This document shows positions 8,631 to 18,731 of a DNA stretch of 64,000 nt, in pieces; within the stretch, counting starts at the first letter, position 1; each line of letters opens with the position of its first letter. The position numbers were made by a program, and so were the translations under genes. The stretch is from Planococcus maritimus (GTDB taxonomy: Bacteria > Bacillota > Bacilli > Bacillales_A > Planococcaceae), in assembly GCF_001687625.2 (NCBI RefSeq), contig NZ_CP016538.2, positions 1,084,501 through 1,148,500 on the forward strand, in the 5' to 3' direction. The notes under the pieces were generated by a model. It had not been told where the DNA came from. It ran no database searches and saw only the letters and a program-made list of their open reading frames with translations.

Positions 8631-8660
8631 TTGCTTCTTTCTTGTTTCTTCGTGTATACT
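8631..8660 (+). promoter_or_regulatory. Promoter of the IDEAL-domain gene
   Basis: TTGCTT (8631-8636), 18 nt, TATACT (8655-8660). Confidence 0.6.
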
Positions 8661-8687
8661 AATGAAAAGCATTCGGGGTGAAGAAGA

Positions 8688-8927
8688 ATGGAAAACTATT
8701 ATTCTTATGCTGACTTCATGAAAGCGATGGCTCAAACAAAAAAGATCACGGAAGCGGAAAAGCTATTGAATGAGATTTATTTGGATCTGTTCTTGAAGCA
8801 TGTACACCGCGAACAACAGGAAACGCAATTGCTGGCACTTATCGATGAAGCCCTGGATCATAACGACCGCAAATCTTTCGACACATATACTGCTCAACTG
8901 CAAGAGTTGAAGCGGGAAGAAGAATAA
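8688..8927 (+). CDS. IDEAL-domain small protein (YhzC-like)
   Basis: A 79-aa protein ending in an IDEAL domain (LIDEALDHNDRKSFDTYTAQL, about residues 49-70). This short helical motif occurs in several small Bacillus proteins and adaptor-like proteins. It is divergent from comK, matching the position of yhzC in B. subtilis, so a link to competence or to ComK turnover is possible but unproven. ATG 8688 follows GGGGTG at 7-nt spacing. A strong terminator follows. Confidence 0.75.
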   Translation: MENYYSYADFMKAMAQTKKITEAEKLLNEIYLDLFLKHVHREQQETQLLALIDEALDHNDRKSFDTYTAQLQELKREEE

Positions 8928-8930
8928 CAA

Positions 8931-8961
8931 GACCGCCCGGAGATGACTCCGGGCGGCTTTT
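8931..8961 (+). terminator. Terminator of the IDEAL-domain gene
   Basis: CCGCCCGGAG / CTCCGGGCGG perfect 10-bp stem with a 4-nt loop, then CTTTTC. Confidence 0.9.
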
Positions 8962-9045
8962 CTATGTCTTCATTAGGTAAATGGCTCCATGAAAGAACGG
9001 GAAATTCGCCAGTTAAGGAGAGACTAAACTGAAAATCCTTAGAAA

Positions 9046-9059
9046 AAAACATACGTTCG
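9046..9059. promoter_or_regulatory. LexA (DinR)-type SOS box upstream of uvrB
   Basis: AAAACATACGTTCG matches 12 of 14 positions of the Bacillus SOS box CGAAC-RNRY-GTTCG. The right half-site is perfect and the first two bases of the left half are changed. It lies immediately upstream of the putative uvrB promoter, and uvrB is a known LexA target in Bacillus. Confidence 0.7.
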
Positions 9060-9063
9060 CTTT

Positions 9064-9091
9064 TTGTTAGGGGAATTTTAGGGCATATGTT
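9064..9091 (+). promoter_or_regulatory. Putative uvrBA promoter
   Basis: TTGTTA (9064-9069), 16 nt, TATGTT (9086-9091), just downstream of the LexA-like box. Confidence 0.5.
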
Positions 9092-9128
9092 AAAGTAGAA
9101 GTAGCGAAAAACACAGGAGGACCTATCC

Positions 9129-11111
9129 ATGAAAAAGGAATTTAACTTGCAAGCTCCTTATGAACCGGCTGGCGACCAACCGGAAGCCATCTCCCAATTG
9201 ACCCAAGGCGTCATCGATGGCAAGCGGTTCCAGACTCTGCTTGGTGCGACCGGTACAGGGAAAACGTATACGATGTCGAATGTCATCCAAGAAGTAAAAA
9301 AACCGACCTTGGTCATGGCCCATAACAAGACCTTGGCTGGACAGCTTTATAGCGAATTCAAGGAATTTTTCCCCGATAATGCCGTCGAATACTTTGTCAG
9401 TTATTACGACTATTATCAACCTGAGGCTTATGTGCCGCAGTCGGATACTTTTATAGAAAAAGATGCCAGCATTAATGACGAAATCGACAAATTGCGCCAC
9501 TCGGCGACCAGTTCTTTGTTTGAGCGAGACGATGTCATTGTTATTGCCTCAGTGTCTTGCATTTACGGTCTAGGTTCTCCGAAAGAATACCGGGAACTAG
9601 TCGTTTCACTGCGCAAGGGGATGGAGATCGAGCGCAATCAGTTGCTGAGAAAATTAGTCGATGTGCAGTATGAACGCAACGACATCAACTTTATCCGCGG
9701 GACATTCCGCGTACGTGGCGATGTGGTCGAAATATTCCCGGCTTCACGCGATGAGCGCTGTTTGCGTGTGGAATTTTTCGGTGATGAAATCGACCGCATA
9801 CGGGAAGTCGATGCTTTGACTGGGGAAATCATTGGCGACCGCGAACACGTCGCGATTTTTCCGGCTTCTCACTTTGTGACGCGGGAAGACAAAATGGTCA
9901 GAGCGATTGAAAATATCGAAGCGGAACTCGAAGAGCGCTTGAAAGAAATGAGAGCAGAAGATAAATTGCTCGAAGCGCAGCGGCTCGAACAACGTACGCG
10001 CTATGATTTGGAAATGATGCGTGAGATGGGCTTCTGCTCCGGTATCGAAAACTACTCACGCCATTTGACCTTGCGTCCGGCAGGCGCACAACCCTACACC
10101 TTGATTGATTATTTCCCGGATGATTTCTTGTTAGTGGTCGACGAAAGCCATGTTACGCTGCCGCAAGTCCGCGGCATGTTCAACGGTGACCAAGCGCGTA
10201 AAAAAGTGCTGGTCGACCACGGTTTCCGCCTACCATCAGCGATGGACAACCGTCCGTTAACATTTGATGAATTCGAAGAACATATTGACCAGGCCGTATT
10301 CGTTTCTGCAACGCCCGGCCCTTATGAACTCGAACATACTCCGGAAATGGTAGAGCAGATCATCCGGCCGACAGGCTTGCTGGACCCAGAAATCGAAATT
10401 CGGCCTATTGAAGGACAAATTGATGATCTCATGGATGAAATTCAGCAGCGCAAAGAACGCGGTGAACGCGTCTTGGTCACAACTTTGACGAAAAAAATGT
10501 CGGAAGACTTAACGAATTACCTGAAAGAAGCAGGCGTCAAAGTCAATTACCTGCACTCTGAGATCAAGACACTCGAGCGCATTGAAATCATTCGCGAATT
10601 GCGGATGGGTGTCTACGATGTGCTGGTCGGCATCAACTTGCTTCGTGAAGGACTTGATATTCCTGAAGTGTCATTGGTGACCATACTCGATGCAGATAAA
10701 GAAGGATTCCTGCGTTCAGAACGTTCCCTGATTCAAACGATGGGACGCGCTGCCAGGAACGAAAACGGCCATGTCATCATGTATGCTGACCGCGTGACGG
10801 ATTCCATGCAAAAAGCAATGGATGAGACGACACGCCGCCGGACCATCCAAGCAGCTTATAATGAAGAACATGGCATCACGCCAGTAACGATAAAGAAAAA
10901 AATCCGCGACGTCATTCGTGCAACAGAAGCAGCGGAAGAAGCGGAAGAGTATGTCAGCAAAGCGGTCGAAGGAAAGAAACTCAAAAAAGAAGATCGCGTG
11001 AAGCTCATTACTTTACTCGAGAAAGAGATGAAAGAAGCGGCAAAAGCGCTCGATTTCGAACGGGCTGCAGAGCTTCGTGATACAGTGTTGGAATTGAAAG
11101 CGGAAGGATGA
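9129..11111 (+). CDS. uvrB: Excinuclease ABC subunit B
   Basis: UvrB is the helicase-like damage-verification subunit of nucleotide excision repair. It loads with UvrA and then recruits UvrC. Walker A is GATGTGKT (39-46). The beta-hairpin region [13 protein letters not shown], the DESH box and helicase motifs such as [13 protein letters not shown] and QTMGRAARN follow. A UVR domain closes the protein ([23 protein letters not shown]). At 660 aa it is full length. The start ATG has AGGAGG upstream. It is co-transcribed with uvrA, 6 bp downstream, and is probably under LexA control. Confidence 0.97.
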   Translation: MKKEFNLQAPYEPAGDQPEAISQLTQGVIDGKRFQTLLGATGTGKTYTMSNVIQEVKKPTLVMAHNKTLAGQLYSEFKEFFPDNAVEYFVSYYDYYQPEAYVPQSDTFIEKDASINDEIDKLRHSATSSLFERDDVIVIASVSCIYGLGSPKEYRELVVSLRKGMEIERNQLLRKLVDVQYERNDINFIRGTFRVRGDVVEIFPASRDERCLRVEFFGDEIDRIREVDALTGEIIGDREHVAIFPASHFVTREDKMVRAIENIEAELEERLKEMRAEDKLLEAQRLEQRTRYDLEMMREMGFCSGIENYSRHLTLRPAGAQPYTLIDYFPDDFLLVVDESHVTLPQVRGMFNGDQARKKVLVDHGFRLPSAMDNRPLTFDEFEEHIDQAVFVSATPGPYELEHTPEMVEQIIRPTGLLDPEIEIRPIEGQIDDLMDEIQQRKERGERVLVTTLTKKMSEDLTNYLKEAGVKVNYLHSEIKTLERIEIIRELRMGVYDVLVGINLLREGLDIPEVSLVTILDADKEGFLRSERSLIQTMGRAARNENGHVIMYADRVTDSMQKAMDETTRRRTIQAAYNEEHGITPVTIKKKIRDVIRATEAAEEAEEYVSKAVEGKKLKKEDRVKLITLLEKEMKEAAKALDFERAAELRDTVLELKAEG

Positions 11112-11117
11112 TAGGAC

Positions 11118-14000
11118 TTGAAAAACCAAGAGATACGCATACAAGGCGCGCGTGCCCATAATTTAAAAAACATCGACGTGAAGATTCCCCGCGACAAACT
11201 CGTCGTCATGACCGGTTTATCCGGTTCTGGAAAATCATCACTGGCGTTCGATACGATCTATGCAGAAGGCCAGCGCCGCTACGTCGAGTCCTTGTCGTCT
11301 TATGCACGACAATTTCTCGGTCAAATGGACAAACCAGATGTCGATTTAATTGAAGGTTTGTCTCCAGCGATTTCGATCGACCAGAAGACGACCAGTAAAA
11401 ACCCGCGGTCGACCGTAGCGACGGTTACAGAAATTTACGATTATATCCGACTTATGTATGCGCGGATTGGCAAGCCAATCTGCCCAAATCACGGCATTGA
11501 AATCTCGTCGCAAACAGTCGAGCAAATGGTCGACCGTTTAGTCGAATATCCGGAGCGGACACGTATGCAAGTGCTGGCACCACTCGTATCAGGGCGCAAG
11601 GGCACACATGTGAAACTGCTAGAAGACATCAAAAAGCAAGGCTATGTAAGGGTACGTGTCAATGGCGAACTGATCGACTTGGATGATAATATTTCACTCG
11701 ACAAAAACAAAAAGCATTCTATTGAAGTGGTTATTGACCGCGTCATCATGAAAGAGGGAATCGCCCCGCGCTTGAGCGATTCGTTGGAGTCTGCCTTGCG
11801 CCTCGGTGAAGGACGCGTACTGGTGGACGTTATGGACGAAGAGGAATTGTTGTTCAGCGAACATCATGCTTGTCCCATTTGCGGATTTTCCATCGGTGAA
11901 TTGGAGCCACGCATGTTTTCTTTCAACTCGCCATTTGGGGCTTGTCCGGAATGTGACGGGCTCGGGATGAAACTGGAAGTTGATCCGGAGCTAGTCATTC
12001 CCGATTGGGACGTTAGCCTCGCGGATCATGCCATCGCTCCGTGGCGCCCGACCAGTTCCCAATACTACCCTCAACTGCTGCAAGCGGTATGCAGTCATTT
12101 CGGAATTGAAATGGACGTACCGATGAAGGAATTGCCCGAAGACCAGGTCAACATCATCCTGCACGGATCCGATCGTGAAAAAATTCGCTTCCGTTATGAA
12201 AACGACTACGGCAAAATCCGCGACAGCCATATTTTCTTTGAAGGCGTGCTCGCGAATGTCGACCGCCGTTACCGAGAAACCAGTTCAGATTATATCCGCG
12301 ACATGATGGAGAAATTTATGGGCCAGCAGCCGTGTCCGACATGCTCAGGCTACCGGTTGAAGCCAGAATCGCTTGCCGTTAAAGTGAATGACCTGCACAT
12401 CGGTCAAGTGGTGGAGTATTCGATCACGGAAGCGCAAGCGTTTTTCGATAGCTTGACGCTATCCGAAAAAGACCGCCAAATCGCTAATATGATCCTCCGG
12501 GAAATTCAAGAACGTGTCGGTTTCCTCATCAATGTGGGGCTCGATTACCTGACACTGAACCGCGCATCCGGTACTTTGTCAGGCGGGGAAGCCCAGCGTA
12601 TCCGTCTTGCCACGCAAATCGGTTCACGGCTGACAGGCGTCCTCTATATTCTTGACGAACCTTCCATTGGCCTTCATCAGCGTGATAATGACCGATTGAT
12701 TAACACGTTAAAAAACATGCGTGATATCGGCAATACGCTGATCGTCGTAGAACACGATGAAGACACCATGATGGCAGCGGATTACTTGATCGACGTTGGA
12801 CCTGGAGCGGGTGTACACGGAGGCGAAATCATCGCTGCCGGGACTCCCGAAAAAGTGATGAAAAACAAGAAGTCGTTAACCGGCCAGTATTTGAGCGGCA
12901 AGAAATTCATTCCGCTGCCAGTCGAACGCAGACAGCCGAACGACCGCAAGATTTCCATCCGGGGAGCATCCGAAAACAATTTAAAAAATGTCGACGTCGA
13001 TATTCCAATCGGTTTGTTTACAGCGGTCACAGGAGTCTCCGGTTCTGGAAAAAGTACATTGATCAATGAGATCCTTTACAAATCATTAGCTCATAAATTG
13101 AACCGTGCACGCGCCAAACCGGGCCGGCATAAATCGGTAGAAGGCATTGGCGAATTGGAAAAAGTCATCGATATCGACCAGTCACCGATTGGGCGTACGC
13201 CACGTTCTAACCCAGCCACCTACACAGGCGTGTTCGATGATATCCGCGATGTTTACGCGACAACTAATGAAGCGAAAGTGCGCGGCTATAAAAAAGGGCG
13301 CTTTAGTTTCAACGTGAAAGGCGGTCGCTGTGAAGCCTGCCGCGGCGATGGCATCATCAAAATCGAGATGCATTTCTTGCCGGATGTTTACGTGCCATGT
13401 GAAATTTGCCACGGCAAACGCTATAACCGCGAAACATTGGAAGTGAAATACAAAGATAAAAACATCGCAGACGTATTGGAAATGACGGTGGAAGACGCGT
13501 ATGGATTCTTCGAAAACATTCCAAAGATCAACCGCAAACTGAAAACCATTGTCGATGTCGGACTTGGTTATGTGACGCTCGGACAACCGGCGACCACGTT
13601 ATCGGGCGGTGAAGCACAGCGTGTTAAACTGGCTTCGGAGCTTCATAAACGTTCTAATGGGAAATCGTTTTATATTCTGGACGAACCGACGACAGGTCTT
13701 CACGCCGATGATATTTCACGTTTGTTGAAAGTGCTTCAACGGCTAGTGGACAATGGCGATACGGTATTGACGATTGAGCACAATCTCGATGTAATTAAAA
13801 CGGCCGATTACTTAATTGATCTTGGTCCAGAGGGCGGAGACAAAGGCGGTACAATCTTAGCGACTGGTACACCTGAAGACATCGCCAAAGTTGAGGGATC
13901 TTATACAGGGATGTACTTGAAGCCGATTCTCGAGCGAGACCGCGCACGCATGGAAGAATTGGTCGGAAAGGCAAGTGCCAAGAAAAGAAAGGCAAAGTGA
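11118..14000 (+). CDS. uvrA: Excinuclease ABC subunit A
   Basis: UvrA is the damage-sensing ABC ATPase of nucleotide excision repair. The first Walker A is GLSGSGKS (33-40). A CPICG...CPECDGLG zinc site and a second CEACRGDG...CEICHG zinc finger are present. There are two LSGGEAQR signatures, and a second Walker A in GVSGSGKST. At 960 aa it is full length. The start is TTG at 11118 with GGAAGGA about 9 nt upstream, 6 bp after the uvrB stop. Its stop codon TGA forms the start of the -35 of the next gene's predicted sigma-W-type promoter. Confidence 0.97.
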   Translation: MKNQEIRIQGARAHNLKNIDVKIPRDKLVVMTGLSGSGKSSLAFDTIYAEGQRRYVESLSSYARQFLGQMDKPDVDLIEGLSPAISIDQKTTSKNPRSTVATVTEIYDYIRLMYARIGKPICPNHGIEISSQTVEQMVDRLVEYPERTRMQVLAPLVSGRKGTHVKLLEDIKKQGYVRVRVNGELIDLDDNISLDKNKKHSIEVVIDRVIMKEGIAPRLSDSLESALRLGEGRVLVDVMDEEELLFSEHHACPICGFSIGELEPRMFSFNSPFGACPECDGLGMKLEVDPELVIPDWDVSLADHAIAPWRPTSSQYYPQLLQAVCSHFGIEMDVPMKELPEDQVNIILHGSDREKIRFRYENDYGKIRDSHIFFEGVLANVDRRYRETSSDYIRDMMEKFMGQQPCPTCSGYRLKPESLAVKVNDLHIGQVVEYSITEAQAFFDSLTLSEKDRQIANMILREIQERVGFLINVGLDYLTLNRASGTLSGGEAQRIRLATQIGSRLTGVLYILDEPSIGLHQRDNDRLINTLKNMRDIGNTLIVVEHDEDTMMAADYLIDVGPGAGVHGGEIIAAGTPEKVMKNKKSLTGQYLSGKKFIPLPVERRQPNDRKISIRGASENNLKNVDVDIPIGLFTAVTGVSGSGKSTLINEILYKSLAHKLNRARAKPGRHKSVEGIGELEKVIDIDQSPIGRTPRSNPATYTGVFDDIRDVYATTNEAKVRGYKKGRFSFNVKGGRCEACRGDGIIKIEMHFLPDVYVPCEICHGKRYNRETLEVKYKDKNIADVLEMTVEDAYGFFENIPKINRKLKTIVDVGLGYVTLGQPATTLSGGEAQRVKLASELHKRSNGKSFYILDEPTTGLHADDISRLLKVLQRLVDNGDTVLTIEHNLDVIKTADYLIDLGPEGGDKGGTILATGTPEDIAKVEGSYTGMYLKPILERDRARMEELVGKASAKKRKAK

Positions 14001-14025
14001 AACTTTCCGCATGGCCAAACGTATC
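13998..14025 (+). promoter_or_regulatory. ECF sigma-W-type promoter upstream of the YvlB-like gene
   Basis: TGAAAC (13998-14003), 16 nt, CGTATC (14020-14025). This matches the B. subtilis sigma-W pattern TGAAAC-N16/17-CGTA. The first three bases are the uvrA stop codon. In B. subtilis the yvlABCD genes belong to the sigma-W regulon, so the prediction is independently sensible. Confidence 0.8.
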
Positions 14026-14082
14026 ATTAAAGTAGACAGGAATTTCTGCTGAGGCAGGAATCCGAAGAGGAGGCCAAACGAT

Positions 14083-15258
14083 ATGCAAAGTGAAAAAGAA
14101 CGCATTTTGGACATGGTTGAAAATGGCACGATCTCGGCACGTGAAGCAGTTGAGTTATTGAAAGCGGTCGACAGCGGGGAATCAGCCAATACATCGAAAG
14201 ATTACAGTCGCGAAACCTACCGCAATCCGCGCGGCAAACGTGGATTCTTCCGTCCTGAGGACATGTTCAAGAAGTTTTCCAAAGACTTTTCAAAGGATTT
14301 CTCCAAGAACTTTTCCAAAAACATGTCCAAGGATTTCAACGAACTTGGCGACCGAATGATGCATTTCATGCAGACGTCCGCTGATAAGCTGAAAACGATG
14401 GAATTTGATTCGCCATTCGGTGAAGCAAGCCGTTTTGAACATACCTTTACGGAAGAAAGTGCAGATTTGCATACCATTATTGCGGATATTGCGAATGGGC
14501 AACTAGAAGTATTTCCTTCACAGGACGGGTCAATCCGTGCAGAATGCAGCATTAAAGCATTCCGTTCAGAATCACCAGAGCAAGCTAAACAGGACTTTCT
14601 GGAGAAATTCGTTTTCATTGCCGATGACCGCAAATTGCGCATCATCAGCGATATGAAAACAACGCAAGTAAATATTGTCTTGTACGTGCCAGCAGCGACA
14701 TTCGAGCAAATTGTCGTTCGTTTATTCAATGGTGGTTTCACTATGAAACGCATCGATTCCGCATTGATCAAAGTCAAAACCGCCAATGGGAAAATTGACT
14801 TGAAAACGATGCAATTTGAAGAAGCTGAGCTTGAAACGGCCAATGGCCCGATTCAGATGATGGAAGTGAAGGGCCGTGAAGTTGAAGCGGAAACTTTAAA
14901 TGGTCGCATTTATATCGATGGAGACATCGAAGACATTGACGCGAAGTCCTTAAACGGCAATGTCGTCGCGACGACGCGCAGCAAAGAAGCGAAGAAACTC
15001 GAAGCGAAGACTTTGGCCGGCAATGTGGAAATCTACATTCCGCAGCATTTGGCGCTGAGAGGGGAAGTCTCTTCTAATCTTGGTCGTATGGACGTTATGC
15101 TGTCGGACATCAATAGCAGTCATGAACAAGGCCAGTTTATGCAGAAAAAAATGCATTTCACGAAAAATGGGGATGTTGAGTCTGCTGCTGGGCCATTGCT
15201 CGTTTACGGTGAAACGAAAACAGGATCGATCCTGGTGCGTTATTTAACGATCGACTAA
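14083..15258 (+). CDS. DUF4097-family protein (YvlB-like)
   Basis: A 391-aa protein with three parts. An N-terminal helical segment (ILDMVENGTISAREAVELLKAVD) resembles the SHOCT-like domain found before DUF4097. A lysine/phenylalanine-rich linker (about residues 64-84) carries a four-residue repeat. A long beta-rich DUF4097 domain follows, with repeated TANGKI / TANGPI / TLNGRI / SLNGNV / TLAGNV strands, suggesting a beta-helix. There is no signal peptide. Its place after uvrA and its sigma-W-type promoter match B. subtilis yvlB, so an envelope-stress role is inferred. The molecular function is unknown. Confidence 0.82.
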   Translation: MQSEKERILDMVENGTISAREAVELLKAVDSGESANTSKDYSRETYRNPRGKRGFFRPEDMFKKFSKDFSKDFSKNFSKNMSKDFNELGDRMMHFMQTSADKLKTMEFDSPFGEASRFEHTFTEESADLHTIIADIANGQLEVFPSQDGSIRAECSIKAFRSESPEQAKQDFLEKFVFIADDRKLRIISDMKTTQVNIVLYVPAATFEQIVVRLFNGGFTMKRIDSALIKVKTANGKIDLKTMQFEEAELETANGPIQMMEVKGREVEAETLNGRIYIDGDIEDIDAKSLNGNVVATTRSKEAKKLEAKTLAGNVEIYIPQHLALRGEVSSNLGRMDVMLSDINSSHEQGQFMQKKMHFTKNGDVESAAGPLLVYGETKTGSILVRYLTID

Positions 15259-15264
15259 ACAAAG

Positions 15265-15304
15265 AAAAAAGCCCAGTGGAGAATTTTCTCCACTGGGCTT
15301 TTTA
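15265..15304. terminator. Bidirectional terminator between the YvlB-like gene and the amidase gene
   Basis: A stem of about 15 bp (AAAAGCCCAGTGGAGA / TCTCCACTGGGCTTTT) with A and T runs on both sides, between convergent genes. Confidence 0.9.
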
Positions 15305-15850
15305 GCGTTCTAGTTCCATGCAAGTGATTGCAAAACTGATGGCGCGTGCACAACGCATGCGGTAATCGGCAGATTGCAGTAGAGCTGCTTCATGACGGTG
15401 GGTCATAAATCCGCACTCGACCAAAACAGCCGGCATAACAGTATCTCGCAGCATGGCGAAATCTGCAGTTTTCAGTCCGCGGTCTTTCCGTTGCGTCGAG
15501 GCAATTAGCGAGTTTTGGAGTAGTCGGCCGAACTTCTGAGTGCGCTGTGGTGCAGTCGGGTAAATGAAAGTTTCAATGCCTTGCGCCGGACTATAGTTAT
15601 TTCCGGAGGCATTCGCATGAATCGATACTAACAGCTCTGCGCCAGAGCTGTTAGCCAAGCGGGTCCGTTCTTTTAACGGGACATCGCGGTCTAATTGGTG
15701 GCTAAATAACACGATGTATCCTTCTGCTATCAGCCGCTTTTTGACTTCTTCCGCAACAGCGCTGTTAAAATGAAACTCACGCATCCTGCCATCTGGTGTC
15801 CGTTTGCCGATTGTCCCTGGCCCGTGTCCTGCATCAATGATAATCTTCAT
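15302..15850 (-). CDS. N-acetylmuramoyl-L-alanine amidase, Amidase_3 family, no signal peptide
   Basis: A zinc amidase that cleaves the bond between N-acetylmuramic acid and L-alanine in peptidoglycan. At 182 aa it is just the catalytic domain. Predicted zinc ligands are His9 (DAGHG), Glu25 and His78 (SIHAN); the catalytic Glu145 is in VLVECGFMTH. A GTG at 15853 is in frame, but the coding-strand AAAGGGGAG at 15866-15858 is better spaced for ATG 15850. It lacks a signal peptide, membrane segment and cell-wall-binding repeats. Export would need lysis, a holin or a non-classical route, as in mother-cell or phage-type amidases. The neighbours are not phage genes. Confidence 0.85.
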   Translation of the reverse strand: MKIIIDAGHGPGTIGKRTPDGRMREFHFNSAVAEEVKKRLIAEGYIVLFSHQLDRDVPLKERTRLANSSGAELLVSIHANASGNNYSPAQGIETFIYPTAPQRTQKFGRLLQNSLIASTQRKDRGLKTADFAMLRDTVMPAVLVECGFMTHRHEAALLQSADYRMRCARAISFAITCMELER

Positions 15851-16015
15851 CACATATCTCCCCTTTCATTCTTTATATAGAAGGAAAGGGTGAGAAAGGG
15901 GACGAAATTCTTCAATTTCTTTTTTTCCATGTTAAAATGAAAACAAACCGACCGCAAAACAGAAGGGCTATTTGGAAGACCGAATTTTGCGCAGCAGGGG
16001 GAATGAGGGAAAACT

Positions 16016-16942
16016 ATGGGACAAGTAACAGTGAAACAAGTGATGGAGATGTTCGGCTTGAAACTCATCAGCGGCGAAGAAGGCATCGGGCGGCATATTG
16101 CCATCAGCGATATTTCGAGACCGGGATTAGAGATGGCAGGCTATTTTACTCATTATCCAGCAAATCGCATGCAATTGCTCGGGAAAACAGAACTATCATT
16201 TTTTGCGATGCTTAAACCTGAGGAACGTCTTGACCGGATGATGAAATTGTGTGCAGAAGATACACCTGCTATCATCGTATCCCACGGCGTCGATGTGCCG
16301 GAAGAGTTGGTCATTGCCTCTTCTGAAAAACATGTGCCGGTACTCGGGACGAACATGACCACTACCCGCTTTTCCAGCTTATTAACAAACTTCCTGGAAA
16401 GCCAGCTCGCTCCGACGACAGCTGTGCACGGGGTATTGGTCGATATTTACGGAATCGGTGTGCTCATTACCGGAAAAAGTGGCGTCGGTAAGAGTGAAAC
16501 GGCTTTGGAACTAGTTAAGAAAGGCCATCGCCTTGTAGCGGATGATTGTGTGGAAATTCGTCAAGAAGGCGAAAGCACGCTCGTTGGGCATCCACCAAAG
16601 CTAATTGAATACCTGCTGGAGATCCGCGGTGTCGGCATCATCGACATCATGACTTTATTCGGAGCGAGTGCCGTACGTAACTTCAAGCGTATTTCACTTG
16701 TCATTGATCTCGAGATTTGGGATCAAGACAAAACTTACGATCGTCTCGGCCTTGAGGAAGAGACCATGAAAATCATTGATACGGATGTGACGAAGTTGAC
16801 GATTCCTGTACGTCCAGGACGTAACCTTTCTGTCATTATCGAAGTAGCGGCGATGAACTACCGCCTGAAACGGATGGGGGTCAACGCTGCTGAGGAATTC
16901 TCCAAGCGACTTGATGATGTCATCTCGCAAGATACAAATTAA
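16016..16942 (+). CDS. hprK: HPr kinase/phosphorylase
   Basis: HprK phosphorylates Ser46 of HPr and Crh when fructose-1,6-bisphosphate and ATP are high, and removes the phosphate when inorganic phosphate is high. This controls carbon catabolite repression through CcpA. The 308-aa protein has Walker A GKSGVGKS (153-160) in the C-terminal kinase domain, followed by the HprK signature [19 protein letters not shown]. The ATG has GAGG 7 nt upstream. It starts the hprK-lgt-yvoD-ppaX-yvoF cluster. Its substrate Crh is encoded at 32.6 kb. Confidence 0.96.
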   Translation: MGQVTVKQVMEMFGLKLISGEEGIGRHIAISDISRPGLEMAGYFTHYPANRMQLLGKTELSFFAMLKPEERLDRMMKLCAEDTPAIIVSHGVDVPEELVIASSEKHVPVLGTNMTTTRFSSLLTNFLESQLAPTTAVHGVLVDIYGIGVLITGKSGVGKSETALELVKKGHRLVADDCVEIRQEGESTLVGHPPKLIEYLLEIRGVGIIDIMTLFGASAVRNFKRISLVIDLEIWDQDKTYDRLGLEEETMKIIDTDVTKLTIPVRPGRNLSVIIEVAAMNYRLKRMGVNAAEEFSKRLDDVISQDTN

Positions 16943-16963
16943 GCGAATGGGAAGGTGCACTAT

Positions 16964-17776
16964 ATGTATTCAGTTTTAGCAGCGATCGATCCGACTGCAT
17001 TTTCACTCGGGCCGATCGATGTCCGTTGGTATGGCGTCATTATTGCAACGGGCATCGTCATTGCCTTTCTTGTCGGGCAAAAAGAAATGGTCAAACGTGG
17101 GCTTCACCCAGATTACCTCACCGACTTATTGATTTGGGCGGTGCCGCTTGCCATTGTCGGCGCCCGTATTTATTATGTTCTGTTCGAATGGGAGAATTAC
17201 CGGGATCAGCCCGCTCAAATCATCGCCATTTGGAACGGCGGAATCGCGATACACGGCGCGTTGATTGCTTCGGTCATTGTCGCATATGTGTTCACAAAAC
17301 GACGCAATACGCCATTTTTAAAAGTAGCTGATATACTCGCACCGAGTATTTTAATCGGTCAGGCGATCGGGCGTTGGGGCAATTTTATCAACCAGGAAGC
17401 ACATGGCGGGGAAGTGTCGCGTCAATTTCTGGAGAATTTATTCCTTCCTGACTGGATCATCAATCATATGTACATAGATGGCGCTTATTACCATCCGACC
17501 TTCCTTTATGAATCATTATGGAGCTTGGTTGGAATCATTATTTTGCTGCTGCTGCGCAAAGTCAATTTGGTGCGCGGGGAAATGTTCTTCTTCTATATGA
17601 TTTGGTATTCGGTTGGGCGTTTCTTCATCGAAGGCATGCGTACCGATAGCTTATACGTCATCGGCGAATTGCGCGCTGCACAGCTTGTGTCGGTCATAGC
17701 AATCATCATCGGGCTCGCGTTCATCATTTACCGGCGAGTGGCCATCAAAAACCCGCCGCGCTATTTGGATAAATAA
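16964..17776 (+). CDS. lgt: Prolipoprotein diacylglyceryl transferase
   Basis: Lgt moves diacylglycerol from phosphatidylglycerol to the lipobox cysteine of prolipoproteins, the first step of lipoprotein maturation, in the cytoplasmic membrane. Seven membrane segments are readable. The signature is GRWGNFINQEAHGG, and HPTFLYES and GGIAIHGALIA are also conserved. A GTG at 16955 is in frame but lies inside the ribosome site (AAGGTG, 16952-16957), so ATG 16964 is the start, giving 270 aa. It lies 21 bp after hprK. Confidence 0.95.
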   Translation: MYSVLAAIDPTAFSLGPIDVRWYGVIIATGIVIAFLVGQKEMVKRGLHPDYLTDLLIWAVPLAIVGARIYYVLFEWENYRDQPAQIIAIWNGGIAIHGALIASVIVAYVFTKRRNTPFLKVADILAPSILIGQAIGRWGNFINQEAHGGEVSRQFLENLFLPDWIINHMYIDGAYYHPTFLYESLWSLVGIIILLLLRKVNLVRGEMFFFYMIWYSVGRFFIEGMRTDSLYVIGELRAAQLVSVIAIIIGLAFIIYRRVAIKNPPRYLDK

Positions 17777-17795
17777 CGAGGAAAGAAGAGATCGA

Positions 17796-18731
17796 ATGTC
17801 GACAGTGAAAAATGGCTTGAAAGCCGGATTAAAGACTACGTGGTCACTCGGGAAAATCATTTTTCCGATCACTTTGCTTGTCACCATGCTGCAATTCACG
17901 CCAGTGCTGCCGTTTATCATCGACTTGGTGGCGCCGGTCATGGGGATTTTTGGACTCAGTGGCGAGGCGGCCGTACCGCTCGTGCTCGGCAATGCACTCA
18001 ATCTGTATGCAGGAATTGCTGGGATTCTATCGCTTGAACTGACCGTCAAAGAAGTATTCATCTTGGCGGTTATGTTATCGTTCTCGCATAACATCTTTAT
18101 CGAAACCGGCGTTGCCTTGAAAGTTGGTGTCCGGTTATGGATTGTTCTGGTGGTTCGTTTTGGTTTGGCTGCTTTGTCCGGCCTCTTGATCAATCTATTC
18201 TGGTCCGGTGGCGGAGAAGTTGCGCAATATGGATTTACACCTGAAGTCGCTGCTGCTCCAGAAACCTGGCTAGGTATTTTTATGCTGGGATTGGAAAAAG
18301 CGAGCTTTGGTGTACTCCAACTAGCGATGATCGTCATCCCGCTTATGCTGATGATTCAAATATTGAAAGATCGCCAGTATTTACAGAAAATCTCGAATAT
18401 GATGGGGCCGCTCACCCGGCTGATTGGCGTCGAGAAAAATACTTCTTTGACGCTCGCTTCCGGACTGATTTTCGGGTTAGCGATGGGAGCTGGGGTCATG
18501 ATCCAGGCTGTCCAAGAAGATGGCGTCAGCCGCAAAGACGCGACGCTCGCTTTTATTTTCCTGGTGGCGTGCCATGCAGTAGTTGAAGATACATTGATCT
18601 TCATCCCGCTCGGCATCCCAATCTGGCCATTATTATTAATTCGGGTCATTACCGCCCTCGCTTTAACGATATTCATTTCTTATCTATGGCGGCGGGCTGA
18701 AGACAATCGGAAGGAAGTGCTCTCTACATGA
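17796..18731 (+). CDS. Nucleoside-recognition (Gate) domain membrane protein, YvoD-like
   Basis: A 311-aa polytopic membrane protein with several hydrophobic helices and the small-residue-rich pattern of nucleoside-recognition/Gate domains (LVLGNALNLYAGIAGIL; FLVACHAVVEDTLIFIPLG). Its position between lgt and ppaX matches B. subtilis yvoD. It ends in a 4-bp overlap with ppaX. No substrate is known, so I give none. Confidence 0.75.
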   Translation: MSTVKNGLKAGLKTTWSLGKIIFPITLLVTMLQFTPVLPFIIDLVAPVMGIFGLSGEAAVPLVLGNALNLYAGIAGILSLELTVKEVFILAVMLSFSHNIFIETGVALKVGVRLWIVLVVRFGLAALSGLLINLFWSGGGEVAQYGFTPEVAAAPETWLGIFMLGLEKASFGVLQLAMIVIPLMLMIQILKDRQYLQKISNMMGPLTRLIGVEKNTSLTLASGLIFGLAMGAGVMIQAVQEDGVSRKDATLAFIFLVACHAVVEDTLIFIPLGIPIWPLLLIRVITALALTIFISYLWRRAEDNRKEVLST

